Shown piece by piece: positions 6,037 to 14,799 of a DNA stretch of 64,000 nucleotides. The stretch comes from Aquitalea denitrificans. GTDB lineage: Bacteria; Pseudomonadota; Gammaproteobacteria; Burkholderiales; Chromobacteriaceae. The stretch's first letter is position 1, and every line of letters begins with the position of its first letter. The DNA is taken from NCBI RefSeq assembly GCF_009856625.1, contig NZ_CP047241.1:992001-1056000 (forward strand), written 5' to 3'. The position numbers and the translations under genes were made by a program. The notes beneath the pieces are model-generated. The model was not told where the DNA came from. It saw nothing but the letters and a program-made list of their open reading frames with translations, and searched no databases.

Positions 6037-8366
6037 TAGCTATGTCCTCCAGTGAGTACTTGTCCTTCTTTGAAAGCGCGCTCCAGGCAAGACTTGCAAT
6101 TCACCTTGGTAAAGGATGGAAGTGGAATGGATTTGGCCTGTGGACTGGTAATACTGAAGTCGCCAAAGTGGGTGATTGGCCCTGCACCGCTACCCAGTTT
6201 TAGCCCTTCACTGCCAATGCTGATCCAGCTGCCGCCAGCCGCCAGCATGATTTCTTTGGCATTGATGACGACTTTGCCATTGGAGCTGCTGATATTGAGC
6301 TCTCCCATGGATGCCAGTTGTAATGCATCGGACTGCGCCTGGATTTGAATGGGACCTTTATTGGCGAATAATTTGATGCCTGCTTTCAGGGCAAACAGGC
6401 TGATGATTTCACTGACATTGACCGTCAGTTTTTTCATGACCGTAATCGCGGTATTTCCATTACTGCTGACGGCCAGGGTTTTTCCCGTATTCAGGTGCAT
6501 GGTGCCAGGAGTGGACAGCGCTATTCCTGCGGGAGACGTGGCTACCAGCACGGCTTCCTGTAACTGTTTTATTTGCTGCTGTAACAACTGGTGTTGTGCT
6601 TGCCAGTCCAGCTCTTCCGCATTGGCCATTTTTGCTGCGCTACTCATGGCGCGGACATTCTGGTTGGCTTCATCCAGTGTCTGGTAGGTTTCGGTCAGGT
6701 CGGTTTGCTTGCCGTGAGCGTGCTGCTGGGCATGGGCGGACAGCAGCAGGCCTTTACCCGCACGGATGGCCCCCCACTGGTCGCTGCGCAACTCAAACCC
6801 TGCCCCGCGCGGCTGGCGCTGGGCGTCCACCAGGTGGCCGATATTGAGCTGGGTTTTGCCGTACTCGGTGGCCAGCTTGATGTGCTCCTTGCCCTGCAAG
6901 TCCTCCATGCGCAGCTTGTTGTGGGCGCGGGTGAGGATGACGTTGCGGGTGTGCCAGCCGCTGTCGATGTGATCCGGCTTGCTGCTGTCGTGCATGGCCG
7001 ACGCGATATAGGGGCGGTCGATATCGCCATCGGTAAAGGCGATGTTGACGCGGGTGCCGGCGTGCAGGGGCAGGTGCAGGCCAAAGCCGCCGCCGGCAAA
7101 GGGTTTGGCCAGGCGTACCGGGCGCGAATCGCTGCCGGGGGGCCATGCATCCAGATCAAACAGAAAGCGCACCCGGTAGCGGCCATCGGCATCCAGAAAG
7201 GGATAGCGGTAGCTATTGTTGGCCGGGCTTACCACCATGGCGGGCAGGGTGCCGTGGATGCGTGGCTTGTCGCGCAGGGCCGGTCGCCAGATGCGGTCGG
7301 CAGGGATCACGCTGAACTGGTTGTGATAGGCCTGATCGCGCGCGCCCTGATGGCGCACGGCGGTGAGCAGCCAGCCGTGGGGGGCCTCGGCAAAGGCCTG
7401 GCTGAGGGTGAGCACGGCACCGGGGCGGCAGCGTAGTACATTACCGGCCCCCTCGCCGCGACACTGACGGCTGAGCGACAGCTGGTGACGCAGCAGCGCC
7501 AGACGCAGGCCCTCGTCGGCATTGCGCTGCCCTTCGCCCCAGTCATCATCCAGCCCATGGGCCGCCGGGGTATCGTCGGGGCTGTCCACCCGGCTGGCCA
7601 GCGGGGTGCTGGCACTGCGGTAGTTGAAGTCACGGCGCTGCACGCTGTGCAGCATGGGCTGGTGGTGCAAGTCGAAACGGCGCACCACTTCGCGGCCGAC
7701 GCCCTCCAGGCCGGCATCGGGGCTGAGGGGGATCATGGGCAGCAAGCCGCGCTGGTAATGCTCCAGATTGTCGCCAAAGGCCAGCAGCGCGCGGCCATCG
7801 TCAGCGGGGATCGCCTGATAGAACAGCCCGGCATCGGCGGCCAGACGCTGGATGAAATCCAGATCGCTCTCGCGATACTGGGTAATGTGCTCGAACAGCG
7901 GATAGTCGGCAGTCAGGTCCAACTGCAGGGCGCTGCCGGCCAGGCCATGCTGTTGCAGCACGGCTGCGATGACGGCGGGAATGCTCTGTTGCTGAAACAG
8001 CCGGGTGTGGCGGCCATCGGCGAGGGCGGCCAGGGGCGGGCCGATGCGAAAGCGGTAGCGGGTTTCCTGCTGATTGGTGTGCAGGCGGCTGGCGGCGCGC
8101 ACCAGGCCCTGCCAGCGTCGGGTGTGGTCAGGGGTGGGTGGGGGCGTCAGGCCGGGGATGAGGGGCAGCGGATTGGCCTGGGGCGGAGTGATGGTAAAGG
8201 CGACGGGCTGGTGGATGAGGCAGGCGAGGGGGAGGTCTGCTTGTGGGGAAGTGACGGAGACCTCGAGCAGGAAGGGGGTGTCGAGGGCTTCGTCGAGGGT
8301 AAAGGCGAACACGGACAGGTCCAGCCCCAGGCGATCGGGGAAGGCGAGCTGATAGGGGTTGGGCAT
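6036..8366 (-). CDS. vgrG: T6SS spike protein VgrG (TssI)
   Basis: 776-residue spike protein that caps the Hcp tube and carries effectors out of the cell. The N-terminal gp27-like part includes the signature FEHITQYRESDLDFIQRLAADAG (near 168). A gp5-like OB/needle region follows, with FLFDLDAWPPGSDSRPVRLA and the HLPLHAGTRVNIAFTDGDIDRPYI strand. A DUF2345 region comes after HNKLRMEDLQGKEHIKLAT, then beta-helical repeats and a short tail with CKSCL. No separate enzymatic C-terminal domain is visible, so the effector is probably carried as a separate protein through the DUF4123 adaptor that overlaps it. hcp lies upstream with a GC-rich hairpin between the two genes. Confidence 0.95.
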   Translation of the reverse strand: MPNPYQLAFPDRLGLDLSVFAFTLDEALDTPFLLEVSVTSPQADLPLACLIHQPVAFTITPPQANPLPLIPGLTPPPTPDHTRRWQGLVRAASRLHTNQQETRYRFRIGPPLAALADGRHTRLFQQQSIPAVIAAVLQQHGLAGSALQLDLTADYPLFEHITQYRESDLDFIQRLAADAGLFYQAIPADDGRALLAFGDNLEHYQRGLLPMIPLSPDAGLEGVGREVVRRFDLHHQPMLHSVQRRDFNYRSASTPLASRVDSPDDTPAAHGLDDDWGEGQRNADEGLRLALLRHQLSLSRQCRGEGAGNVLRCRPGAVLTLSQAFAEAPHGWLLTAVRHQGARDQAYHNQFSVIPADRIWRPALRDKPRIHGTLPAMVVSPANNSYRYPFLDADGRYRVRFLFDLDAWPPGSDSRPVRLAKPFAGGGFGLHLPLHAGTRVNIAFTDGDIDRPYIASAMHDSSKPDHIDSGWHTRNVILTRAHNKLRMEDLQGKEHIKLATEYGKTQLNIGHLVDAQRQPRGAGFELRSDQWGAIRAGKGLLLSAHAQQHAHGKQTDLTETYQTLDEANQNVRAMSSAAKMANAEELDWQAQHQLLQQQIKQLQEAVLVATSPAGIALSTPGTMHLNTGKTLAVSSNGNTAITVMKKLTVNVSEIISLFALKAGIKLFANKGPIQIQAQSDALQLASMGELNISSSNGKVVINAKEIMLAAGGSWISIGSEGLKLGSGAGPITHFGDFSITSPQAKSIPLPSFTKVNCKSCLERAFKEGQVLTGGHS

Positions 8367-8396
8367 GGTGGGTCCTTTAAGTGGGTGATAGCCGCA

Positions 8397-8426
8397 CCGG
8401 CAGCCTGCCGGATGGGCAGCTGCCGG
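8397..8426 (-). other. Hairpin between hcp and vgrG
   Basis: Inverted repeat CCGGCAG (8397-8403) and CTGCCGG (8420-8426) in the 70-bp gap between hcp and vgrG. No uridine run follows on the minus strand, so it is more likely an mRNA-stabilising or attenuating hairpin than a complete terminator. It would fit the much higher demand for Hcp than for VgrG. Confidence 0.4.
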
Positions 8427-8436
8427 CGGTTGGTGG

Positions 8437-8922
8437 TTAGCGGTTTTCTACCCAGCTATCGGAGTGGATGATGTTGCCGTCCTTGTAGGCCCAGGTAATC
8501 TTTTCGTAGCGCACGTCCACCTGTTCCAGGTGGTTGTAGCGCTCCTTGTCGATGTCCTTGATGTTGTGCATTTTGGGTTTGACGGCGACGACCTTGACGT
8601 TTTCCAGCTTCATGTTGAAATACTCTTTTTCTTCGCCGGCATCGTCGATGCGGTACCACTTGATCTCCATGCCCTTGAGGTTTTGTCCGCTGGTAACCGC
8701 CTTGTACAGATAGGGTGAGGAGGCGTCGAATTCTTTGACGAAGGTAAGCGGGGTGTGCACGCGGGTACCGGTGAGTTTGCCGGTGTTGCCGTCGGTGGGG
8801 ATGTAGACGCTATGGTCGAATTCCAGGATTTCTACGGATCCTTCACGTCCCTGCACGGTGACCGAGCCTTTGATATCGGCACCGCCGTCATCCTTGATCC
8901 ACAAATACGCGGGTATAGCCAT
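8437..8922 (-). CDS. hcp: T6SS tube protein Hcp (TssD)
   Basis: 161-residue Hcp, which stacks as hexamers into the inner tube of the type VI apparatus. The start MAIPAYLWIKDDGGADIKG is typical. Further family features are VEILEFDHSV, THTPLTF-like RVHTPLTFVKEFDASSPYL, LENVKVV and a C-terminal EKITWAYKDGNIIHSDSW. I start at 8922, where AGGAG lies 8 nt upstream; the open frame continues to 8976 but the added residues are unlike Hcp. The gene lies between the OmpA-domain protein and vgrG, bracketed by hairpins, which suggests adjusted expression. Length matches the family. Confidence 0.95.
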   Translation of the reverse strand: MAIPAYLWIKDDGGADIKGSVTVQGREGSVEILEFDHSVYIPTDGNTGKLTGTRVHTPLTFVKEFDASSPYLYKAVTSGQNLKGMEIKWYRIDDAGEEKEYFNMKLENVKVVAVKPKMHNIKDIDKERYNHLEQVDVRYEKITWAYKDGNIIHSDSWVENR

Positions 8923-8966
8923 ACTGTTTCTCCTTGCCGGGGACTTGCCCCGGGCGTGCTGTCCGT

Positions 8967-8989
8967 CCGCCTGCACTGTGCAGGGGCGG
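8967..8989 (-). other. Hairpin upstream of hcp
   Basis: Between the OmpA-domain gene and hcp the minus strand can pair CCGCCCCTGCA with TGCAGGCGG around a 3-nt loop, with a small bulge. There is no T tract. It may cap or stabilise an hcp transcript made by processing, or attenuate read-through; neither can be decided from sequence. Confidence 0.35.
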
Positions 8990-9008
8990 TTTCGTTGACA
9001 CCCTGATA

Positions 9009-10589
9009 TCAGCGCGTATTGCCTGGCGGTTCGATCAGGGTGATTTCCACGCGCCGGTTTTTGCTGCGACCGGTCGCATCGTCATTGCTGTCCAGGGGCT
9101 GGGTGTCTCCCAGCCCCTGCACGGCAAAATGGGTAATGGGGAAGGTGGTGGCGGTCACCAGCCAGCTGCGCACGGCTTCGGCACGTGCTTGCGAAAGCTG
9201 CAGATTGCTGGCGGCATTGCCGGTGTTGTCGGTATGGCCGTCTATCAATACCCGTTTGCCCGGATTGGCCTGTAGCCAGATCAGGACCGATTGCAAGGCC
9301 AGTTTGGCTTGTGGCTTGAGTACGGCCTTGCCACTGTCGAACAGGGCCGTGCTATCGAGGCGGACGACCTCGCGTTTGGGAGCAGGGGGCTGGTAGCGCC
9401 GCAGGGCCTCGTTGCTGATGCTGGCCAGGGCATGGCCCTGGTACAGCCCGATATCCAGCCGCAGCGGTATGCCGTTGGTGGCAATACTATTCAGGTGCTC
9501 TTGCCAGGCTTGCAGTGTTTGCGCTGCATGACCGCGTAGCGGTTCCTGTGTCGGCTTGAGCATCTGGAAGGCGCGCAGCCTGGCTTCGCTTTGTTGAATC
9601 AGCAGGTGATTGTTCCAGGCGGAGCTGGTGGCGAAGGCGGTAAAAAACAGCGCCACCGTGGTGAATAGCCAGGCCAGCCGTTGCAGTGAAGGCGGACAGC
9701 TTAGCCGGGCGGGGAAGCTGGCGACCAGTGCTTCGGGCAGGGGCAAGGCCTGCGGCGGATTGGCAGGCCGCAGCGAGTGCAGCCGCAGGTGACTGGCCTG
9801 GTTGGCGGCCTGCTGCCAAGGGCTATCCCCTGTCAGATCACCGGCGCACATCCAGCCGATGGCATGCAGGGCCGGACTGCCACGCGCCGACTGTTGTGGA
9901 AGCAGGATGGGCAGGAACTGTTCTGCTGTATGCTGCTGCAGCCATTGCAGTGCGATGCTGTTTTGCAATGCCTGCTGGCGGTTTTCTATATTGCTGTGCC
10001 AGCTTTCGGCCTCCATAGCCCGCCCTTGTCGGGTGATGGCCTGTTGTGCTGCCGGATAGTCTGTAGCCGGAGGGATGGCGGGATTTGATGGCTGCAAGCT
10101 GCCTGCTTGGGCAGGGTATGCCGCGATGACCAGCAAGGCTGCAGGCAAGGGATGGCCAAGTTGCTGCTGGGCATGTTGCCAGGCACGTTGCCAGGCTGAT
10201 AGTGCAGGGTCTGTTGCAGCTGAAAGGGGCTGGTCGGCATTGACGACCAGCAGCAGGCCGCAGACGCGGTAGTGCTCGGCGTGCCAGCTGGCCAGCTGTT
10301 CAGCATCGGCCAGCCATAACCAGCGCTGGTGCAGACCCTCGCGGCTGGCATGGCCTTGCATGAGGTCGGAGGCGGCTGGTCCTCCCAGCAAAATGACATC
10401 AATGGTGCGGTCTGTACTGGTGTTGGCCCGCCGTAATCCGTGTTGCCACAACACCAGCATGAGTAGCAGCCAGGGCAGGCTGAGCAGTGCAGCGCTGAGT
10501 GTAGTCAGTGCTAATGAACGCCAGATCAGCAGGAGCCCGAGTGTCAGCACCATGGGTGGAAACAGCCAGTGCCAGAGTATGCGCGGCAT
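9009..10589 (-). CDS. T6SS membrane protein with OmpA peptidoglycan-binding domain, TssM-like layout
   Basis: 526 residues. Two N-terminal membrane segments (about 8-25 and 30-48) are followed by a soluble part with VILLGG and GLLLVVNADQPLS, then a third membrane segment (LAWLFTTVALFFTAFA, near 310). A periplasmic part ends in an OmpA/MotB domain: FDSGKAVLKPQAKLAL, VLIDGHTDNTGNAASN and NRRVEITL. The segment before OmpA contains LRLDIGLYQGHAL, resembling the GLYQG motif of TssM (ImcF). Position directly after tssK-tssL is where tssM usually lies. Full TssM proteins exceed 1000 residues, so this could be a compact TssM-like scaffold fused to a peptidoglycan anchor, or a TagL-type accessory. The OmpA domain is secure; the TssM relationship is inference. 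Confidence 0.8.
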   Translation of the reverse strand: MPRILWHWLFPPMVLTLGLLLIWRSLALTTLSAALLSLPWLLLMLVLWQHGLRRANTSTDRTIDVILLGGPAASDLMQGHASREGLHQRWLWLADAEQLASWHAEHYRVCGLLLVVNADQPLSAATDPALSAWQRAWQHAQQQLGHPLPAALLVIAAYPAQAGSLQPSNPAIPPATDYPAAQQAITRQGRAMEAESWHSNIENRQQALQNSIALQWLQQHTAEQFLPILLPQQSARGSPALHAIGWMCAGDLTGDSPWQQAANQASHLRLHSLRPANPPQALPLPEALVASFPARLSCPPSLQRLAWLFTTVALFFTAFATSSAWNNHLLIQQSEARLRAFQMLKPTQEPLRGHAAQTLQAWQEHLNSIATNGIPLRLDIGLYQGHALASISNEALRRYQPPAPKREVVRLDSTALFDSGKAVLKPQAKLALQSVLIWLQANPGKRVLIDGHTDNTGNAASNLQLSQARAEAVRSWLVTATTFPITHFAVQGLGDTQPLDSNDDATGRSKNRRVEITLIEPPGNTR

Positions 10590-10598
10590 GTTGATTCC

Positions 10599-11243
10599 TT
10601 AGCTGCCCAGCTGGCTGACTGCGTGGTGCAGCCAGCTTTGCAGCAGGAAGTAGACAATGAGGGCCAAGGAGCAGGACAGCAGGGCCCACAGCCAGGGGGA
10701 GAAGCTGCGCCAGTGCAGGCTGCGACGTCTGCGCTGAGCGGCTTGCATGGGGGTGTCGATTGCCCCGATGGTCTGATCCAGCTTGTGCATCAGTTGGGTG
10801 CGTTGGGCTGGGTCCTGATGCTGGTATTTGCCCTGGAATCCGAGTGCCAGCACCAGTTGCCAGCAGGCTAGCAGCCACAGGGAGGGGGCTGGCGTGGCGA
10901 GTGCCTGGCTGATTTGTTCATATACTTGTTCGCCTCCTTGCAGGGTGCCAAAACGGTGTACCTGCAAGGGGGTGGCTTGCCATTGCAGGCGCTGGGTTTC
11001 GGGCAGGGTTCTCAGTGCTGTTTCGTCCAGCAGGCAGCTGGCGGCGTAGATCATCTGCGTCCTATCGCTGGCTGGTGCTCCACTTTGGGTCAGATGCTGG
11101 TCCAGCTGATCCAGTACTGCCATGCAGTGGTCTTGCCAATGGTCCGGCGCAATCACGTCGGCTTGTCCGCTTAGCCGGGTGACGATGAGGGCCACATCGC
11201 GCATGTGGCCGCGTACGCTGTGGAGGATGTCGGCTGGTTTCAT
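10599..11243 (-). CDS. tssL: T6SS inner-membrane protein TssL (DotU/IcmH)
   Basis: 214-residue DotU-type component of the T6SS membrane complex. It has a cytoplasmic helical domain (MIYAASCLLDETALRTLP, the family's conserved A.LDE region, then a GGEQVYE segment) and one C-terminal membrane helix, PWLWALLSCSLALIVYFLLQ. It ends shortly after the helix and so lacks a peptidoglycan-binding extension; the next gene supplies an OmpA domain instead. The start at 11243 overlaps the tssK stop (ATGA). A longer frame to 11591 only mirrors tssK. It would work with TssJ, TssK and the TssM-like protein. Confidence 0.92.
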   Translation of the reverse strand: MKPADILHSVRGHMRDVALIVTRLSGQADVIAPDHWQDHCMAVLDQLDQHLTQSGAPASDRTQMIYAASCLLDETALRTLPETQRLQWQATPLQVHRFGTLQGGEQVYEQISQALATPAPSLWLLACWQLVLALGFQGKYQHQDPAQRTQLMHKLDQTIGAIDTPMQAAQRRRRSLHWRSFSPWLWALLSCSLALIVYFLLQSWLHHAVSQLGS

Positions 11244-12589
11244 GGTCTGGGCACCGCATACAGCGCCAGTTGCAGTTCTGGCAGCGAAGAAGGGAAGTAA
11301 AAGGCACAGGACTGGGCGGCCAGCATGGCGGCAAAGGCCGGGTGCTGGGCATCCAGGGCGAAATACAGGCTGTCCACCCTGCTGGGCAGGGCGGTGGGCA
11401 GGCGTTGCATGGGGCGCAGTGGAATGCCGTTCAGTGCTGAGGACATGATGCGGGCGACATCCTCCGGCGCTCCGGCCTTGGAAACTTTGGGCAGTTGCTC
11501 TTGCAGCAGGTGCAGTGGCATGGCGGCGTGTACCGAGAGGTAAAAATCGGCACCTTCGCGCAAACGGGGGTCTTCCAGATGGGCGATCCACAAATTGGCG
11601 CCGTCACGTTGCAAGGGGAGCAGCACCACCGGGGTGGGGATGACGGTATCCAGCAGATCACGAATCAGGCTGTCGAGCTGACCGAATACCGTGCCCAGCT
11701 GCTGGTGGGTATAGACGGGGATATCGTTTAACTGGCGTTCCAGGGCAAAGGTACAGAGCATGCCGGCCAGCCGGGACAGGCACAGATAGGCGCTATAAGG
11801 GTGAATGCCTGGTAGTTGCGACAGCATGCGCAGTTCCGGCCAGCACTGCCCCAGGGTATTCATCAGCCATAGCAGGCTGATGTCGGATAGCAGGTAGTCG
11901 GCAGCCTGCTGGGTGCGTTCGCGGCGTTGCTGCTGCAGGCTGTCCTGCCTGGCCTGCAATAGTTCGCTGAGCTGTTGCAGGCGGTTTTGCAGTGCAGGCA
12001 GGGCATGGCAGCACAGCAGGGGGGGGATGAAGTCCGGGTCGCTGACAAAGCGGTTTTGTGCATTGCGCTGTAGTCGGGCAAGGGGCAACTTGCTCATGCC
12101 ATCCAGTGATTCGCCATCAAACTTCAACAGCAGGTTGAGCTGCTCGACGGCCAGCTCGTCTTCCTGTTCACCCATGTGGTCGGCCACGCGGGCAAAGCTC
12201 TGCCGATACCGCCGTGGTATGTCAGCGGGCCCGACGCTGCCCAGATGCAGATTGTTTCCCATGGGGTTGAGTGCAGGCAGCGCCAGCCATACGGTTACGC
12301 TGTCCAGTGTGGCTGGGAGTTCATCCAGATGACGTGGCGATGGCATGTGGCCGCTGAGTCGCTGGTCGAAGGCGCTGCCATCGGGAAAAATGCCCGCCAG
12401 GCTATCTAGCCTGACCTGTCCCTGATCCAGCGCGCGTTCATCCAGCAGGATGGCTGACAGCCCCCAGGGAAAGGGGCTGGCCAGTTCGGCCAGCTGTTGG
12501 CGCTGGGCGGCTTGCATGGCTTCTTGTTGTTGAAACAGCTGTGGCAAGAGCAGGATGCCTTCGTGCCAGAGTGGTTTGTGAATGCGCAA
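11240..12589 (-). CDS. tssK: T6SS baseplate protein TssK
   Basis: 449-residue TssK (ImpJ/VasE), the trimeric connector between the baseplate and the membrane complex. The N-terminus KPLWHEGILLLPQLFQQQE is the hallmark of the family (W.EG..L.PQHFQ). Other typical parts are LPALNPMGNNLHLG, LNLLLKFDGESLDGM and the C-terminal RPMQRLPTALPSRVDSLYFALD. Length agrees with the family. It sits 77 bp after tssE and overlaps tssL by 4 bp (ATGA), so the two are translationally coupled. Confidence 0.95.
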   Translation of the reverse strand: MRIHKPLWHEGILLLPQLFQQQEAMQAAQRQQLAELASPFPWGLSAILLDERALDQGQVRLDSLAGIFPDGSAFDQRLSGHMPSPRHLDELPATLDSVTVWLALPALNPMGNNLHLGSVGPADIPRRYRQSFARVADHMGEQEDELAVEQLNLLLKFDGESLDGMSKLPLARLQRNAQNRFVSDPDFIPPLLCCHALPALQNRLQQLSELLQARQDSLQQQRRERTQQAADYLLSDISLLWLMNTLGQCWPELRMLSQLPGIHPYSAYLCLSRLAGMLCTFALERQLNDIPVYTHQQLGTVFGQLDSLIRDLLDTVIPTPVVLLPLQRDGANLWIAHLEDPRLREGADFYLSVHAAMPLHLLQEQLPKVSKAGAPEDVARIMSSALNGIPLRPMQRLPTALPSRVDSLYFALDAQHPAFAAMLAAQSCAFYFPSSLPELQLALYAVPRP

Positions 12590-12666
12590 GCTGAATATCC
12601 TTCAAAAATGATGGCCATGAATGCAGAGCCGCTACGGTGATCGGCAATGACTAAACGGTTCGGTAA

Positions 12667-13161
12667 TCAAGGTTGTGTGGGGTAAGCCGGTGACCTCACA
12701 TATAGCGGTGGATCAGCCGATGGCTGCTCTACGGCCGTCAGCAGCCGCAGTCGGACCGCCTGGTCCGGGCTGAAGTAGCTGCCAAAACGTACTAGCCCTG
12801 CCTGCTTCAGATGACAGACCAGTTCATAACCCAGCACATCGCTGTGCCGGGCCTCCAGCAGCCTGATATCGATGCTGTCCAGCCGGGGTTCGTATTTCAG
12901 TAGCGTGCTGGCGATGCTCTGACGCAATTGATGGGCGCTGGCAGGCAGGTGGCGGTAGATCAGTGACAGATCAGGCAGGCCGTAGTCAGGTAAATGCTTG
13001 AGCGCACCCTGTCGGCTGTTGAGAATCACCCGGATGTTGTCCATCACACTGAGCAGTAGCTGGGTGGCATCGTCCCAGTCGTATACCGTGCTGCCATCCT
13101 GAAAGTTGCCCAACAGTTTTTCGTAGAGGGAGGGACCGGTTTGCCGGTTACGCATGATCAT
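12667..13161 (-). CDS. tssE: T6SS baseplate protein TssE (gp25-like)
   Basis: 164-residue gp25-like wedge protein of the T6SS baseplate. Evidence is the conserved region SVMDNIRVILNSRQGALKHLPDYGLPDLS with the EIR/NSR-type motif, followed by a helix-rich segment and LLKYEPRLDSIDI. The ATG at 13161 overlaps the tssJ stop (ATGA). A second ATG at 13155 has better spacing from the AAGGGGA ribosome site, so the protein may start two residues later. It is somewhat longer than typical TssE (about 130-150), with a polar Pro-rich tail. Confidence 0.93.
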   Translation of the reverse strand: MIMRNRQTGPSLYEKLLGNFQDGSTVYDWDDATQLLLSVMDNIRVILNSRQGALKHLPDYGLPDLSLIYRHLPASAHQLRQSIASTLLKYEPRLDSIDIRLLEARHSDVLGYELVCHLKQAGLVRFGSYFSPDQAVRLRLLTAVEQPSADPPLYVRSPAYPTQP

Positions 13162-13769
13162 TTCCCCTTTGCTTTGCTGGCCGCGGCTGCGCTCGCGGGC
13201 TGAGGGGGCGGGCTGGCTGGTGTTTGCGGTTCAGCCGCTGCGGCCTGGGGAAGCGGATGAGGCAGCTGGCTGATGAGGATCTGGCTATCCTTCACTTCCA
13301 ATTTGGCCGGGATGTCATTGTCCAGAACGCTGGTGGGCAAGCTGATGCGCCAGATGGTTTGTGGTCCGTTCTGGCGGAACAGTGCGACGATTGCTATCTG
13401 ACCGGCGTTTTCGTCCAGATGGGTGTTGAGGCTGTAGCTGCTGTCCGGGGCCAGGACAAAGTCGTGGCGTGCCAGCAGTTCATCACCCAGTATCTTTTTG
13501 TCGTCGCTGAGTATCTGTTCATAGCTGGCGGCGCGGAATGCCTTGCCATCCCTCAACTGGTAGACCCGCACCACTACCGACAATGAGCGCCCCTGTTCAT
13601 CCGGGTTCAATGCGGTTCTGGCGGTCACATCCAGTTTCACGGTCTTGATGCGCGGATAAAACACCGCAGTGGTCAAGGCTTTGCTACCGTCCTTGACGTA
13701 TTGCCAGGCACCGCAGCCGGCAAGGCCGAGGACAAGCAGCAACAGCATGATGCGCAGGGCGTGGCGCAT
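13158..13769 (-). CDS. tssJ: T6SS outer-membrane lipoprotein TssJ
   Basis: 203-residue lipoprotein (VasD/SciN family) that anchors the T6SS membrane complex in the outer membrane. A short basic n-region MRHALR, hydrophobic IMLLLLVLGLAG and lipobox LAGC give a clear type II signal. The body has VKLDVTARTALNPDEQGRS and VVVRVYQLRD, conserved in TssJ. The start at 13769 has AGGAG 8 nt upstream; an upstream in-frame ATG at 13808 would put 13 extra residues before the signal. The C-terminal tail is low complexity (Pro, Ala, Gln). The +2 residue after Cys is Ala, compatible with outer-membrane sorting. Confidence 0.93.
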   Translation of the reverse strand: MRHALRIMLLLLVLGLAGCGAWQYVKDGSKALTTAVFYPRIKTVKLDVTARTALNPDEQGRSLSVVVRVYQLRDGKAFRAASYEQILSDDKKILGDELLARHDFVLAPDSSYSLNTHLDENAGQIAIVALFRQNGPQTIWRISLPTSVLDNDIPAKLEVKDSQILISQLPHPLPQAAAAEPQTPASPPPQPASAAAASKAKGK

Positions 13770-13800
13770 GGGGGCGTTCTCCTGTTTGAGCGGAATCGGG

Positions 13801-14799
13801 CTAGGCATGTAGCCTGCCTAGCGGAATCAGTGGGTCTGTTGGCTGGACGGCAAACGAAGCCGGCTTCAGGTGGGCATCGCGACCGAGTCTGGCGCTATGG
13901 CGAGATAGCCGTGAAGGAGGCCATAAGTGGCGGGACAGGCTGGCAAACAAGGCCAGGTCCCAGCGCAGGCCCAGATAGCCACGCAGGATGGTGCACAGCT
14001 CGGCATGGGTTGGCTGACCTTGCTGCAGCAGGCTGAGCTCACTGCTGTCCTGCAGATGCAAGGTCAGTTTTACGGTGCGCTGTACATCAAGTAGACGTCG
14101 ACCCAGCACCAGGCTGCCTGCTGCCATCCGGCTGCTTTGGCCTAGCCGACTGGCGGGTAGCAGTACCATGCGCGGGTGAAAACAGCTGATCTCGGGCCTG
14201 ATCTCCGGCAGCACATGCAGCACTGCTGCGCGCAGGCCATCGGCGGTACGGCTGCGTTGGCTCATTGGCCCGAGTAGTGCCAGCCAGCGTGCCGGGCTGA
14301 GTTCAAGCTCAGCGCCGGGTATGGCACGGCCTGTCAGGCCGAGCAAGGCTTTGGATATCCGGTCCTGCCCGCCGGGCAGGAAGCCGACGGGATAGTGATA
14401 TTTGCGCCAGATGGCGTAATAGCGGGTGACGATGCGGTGATGGAACAGATCAAGAAAGTCTGCCAGGACCTCGTGTCCCTCCCTGCGGGTGACCAGGTCA
14501 TTGCCGATGTGCAAGGGCAGGATGCCATCCACGCCGGTGAGCCCGAGAAAGCGGGTTTGTACCGCGGGAACCGGTAGCGCTGTATCGGCAATGTCAGCCG
14601 GCTGATACGCCAGCTCCGCCGTGGGAAAACCGAATCCCGGGCGCGAACGAAAGCGGATGGGGTCGGCTGCAATGCTGTCCTGGCTGGCAAACCGCTTGGC
14701 ATCGGGGTGGGCCAGTTCCACCAGTTCGCAGAAGCGATAAAAATTGAAGCGGCATGCCTGTTCCAGCATGCTCTGCATCAGAGGGGAGGGCGGCTGCAT
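13801..14799 (-). CDS. tssG: T6SS baseplate protein TssG
   Basis: 332-residue TssG (ImpH/VasB), which with TssF, TssE and TssK forms the baseplate wedge. It begins with the typical CRFNFYRFCELVELAHP segment followed by IRFRSRPGFGFPTAEL and FLGLTGVDGILPLHIGND. The middle region has FLDLFHHRIVTRYYAIWRKYHYP, conserved in the family. Its ATG lies 22 bp inside the end of tssF, so translation is likely coupled. Length and order (tssF then tssG) are standard. Confidence 0.94.
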   Translation of the reverse strand: MQPPSPLMQSMLEQACRFNFYRFCELVELAHPDAKRFASQDSIAADPIRFRSRPGFGFPTAELAYQPADIADTALPVPAVQTRFLGLTGVDGILPLHIGNDLVTRREGHEVLADFLDLFHHRIVTRYYAIWRKYHYPVGFLPGGQDRISKALLGLTGRAIPGAELELSPARWLALLGPMSQRSRTADGLRAAVLHVLPEIRPEISCFHPRMVLLPASRLGQSSRMAAGSLVLGRRLLDVQRTVKLTLHLQDSSELSLLQQGQPTHAELCTILRGYLGLRWDLALFASLSRHLWPPSRLSRHSARLGRDAHLKPASFAVQPTDPLIPLGRLHA

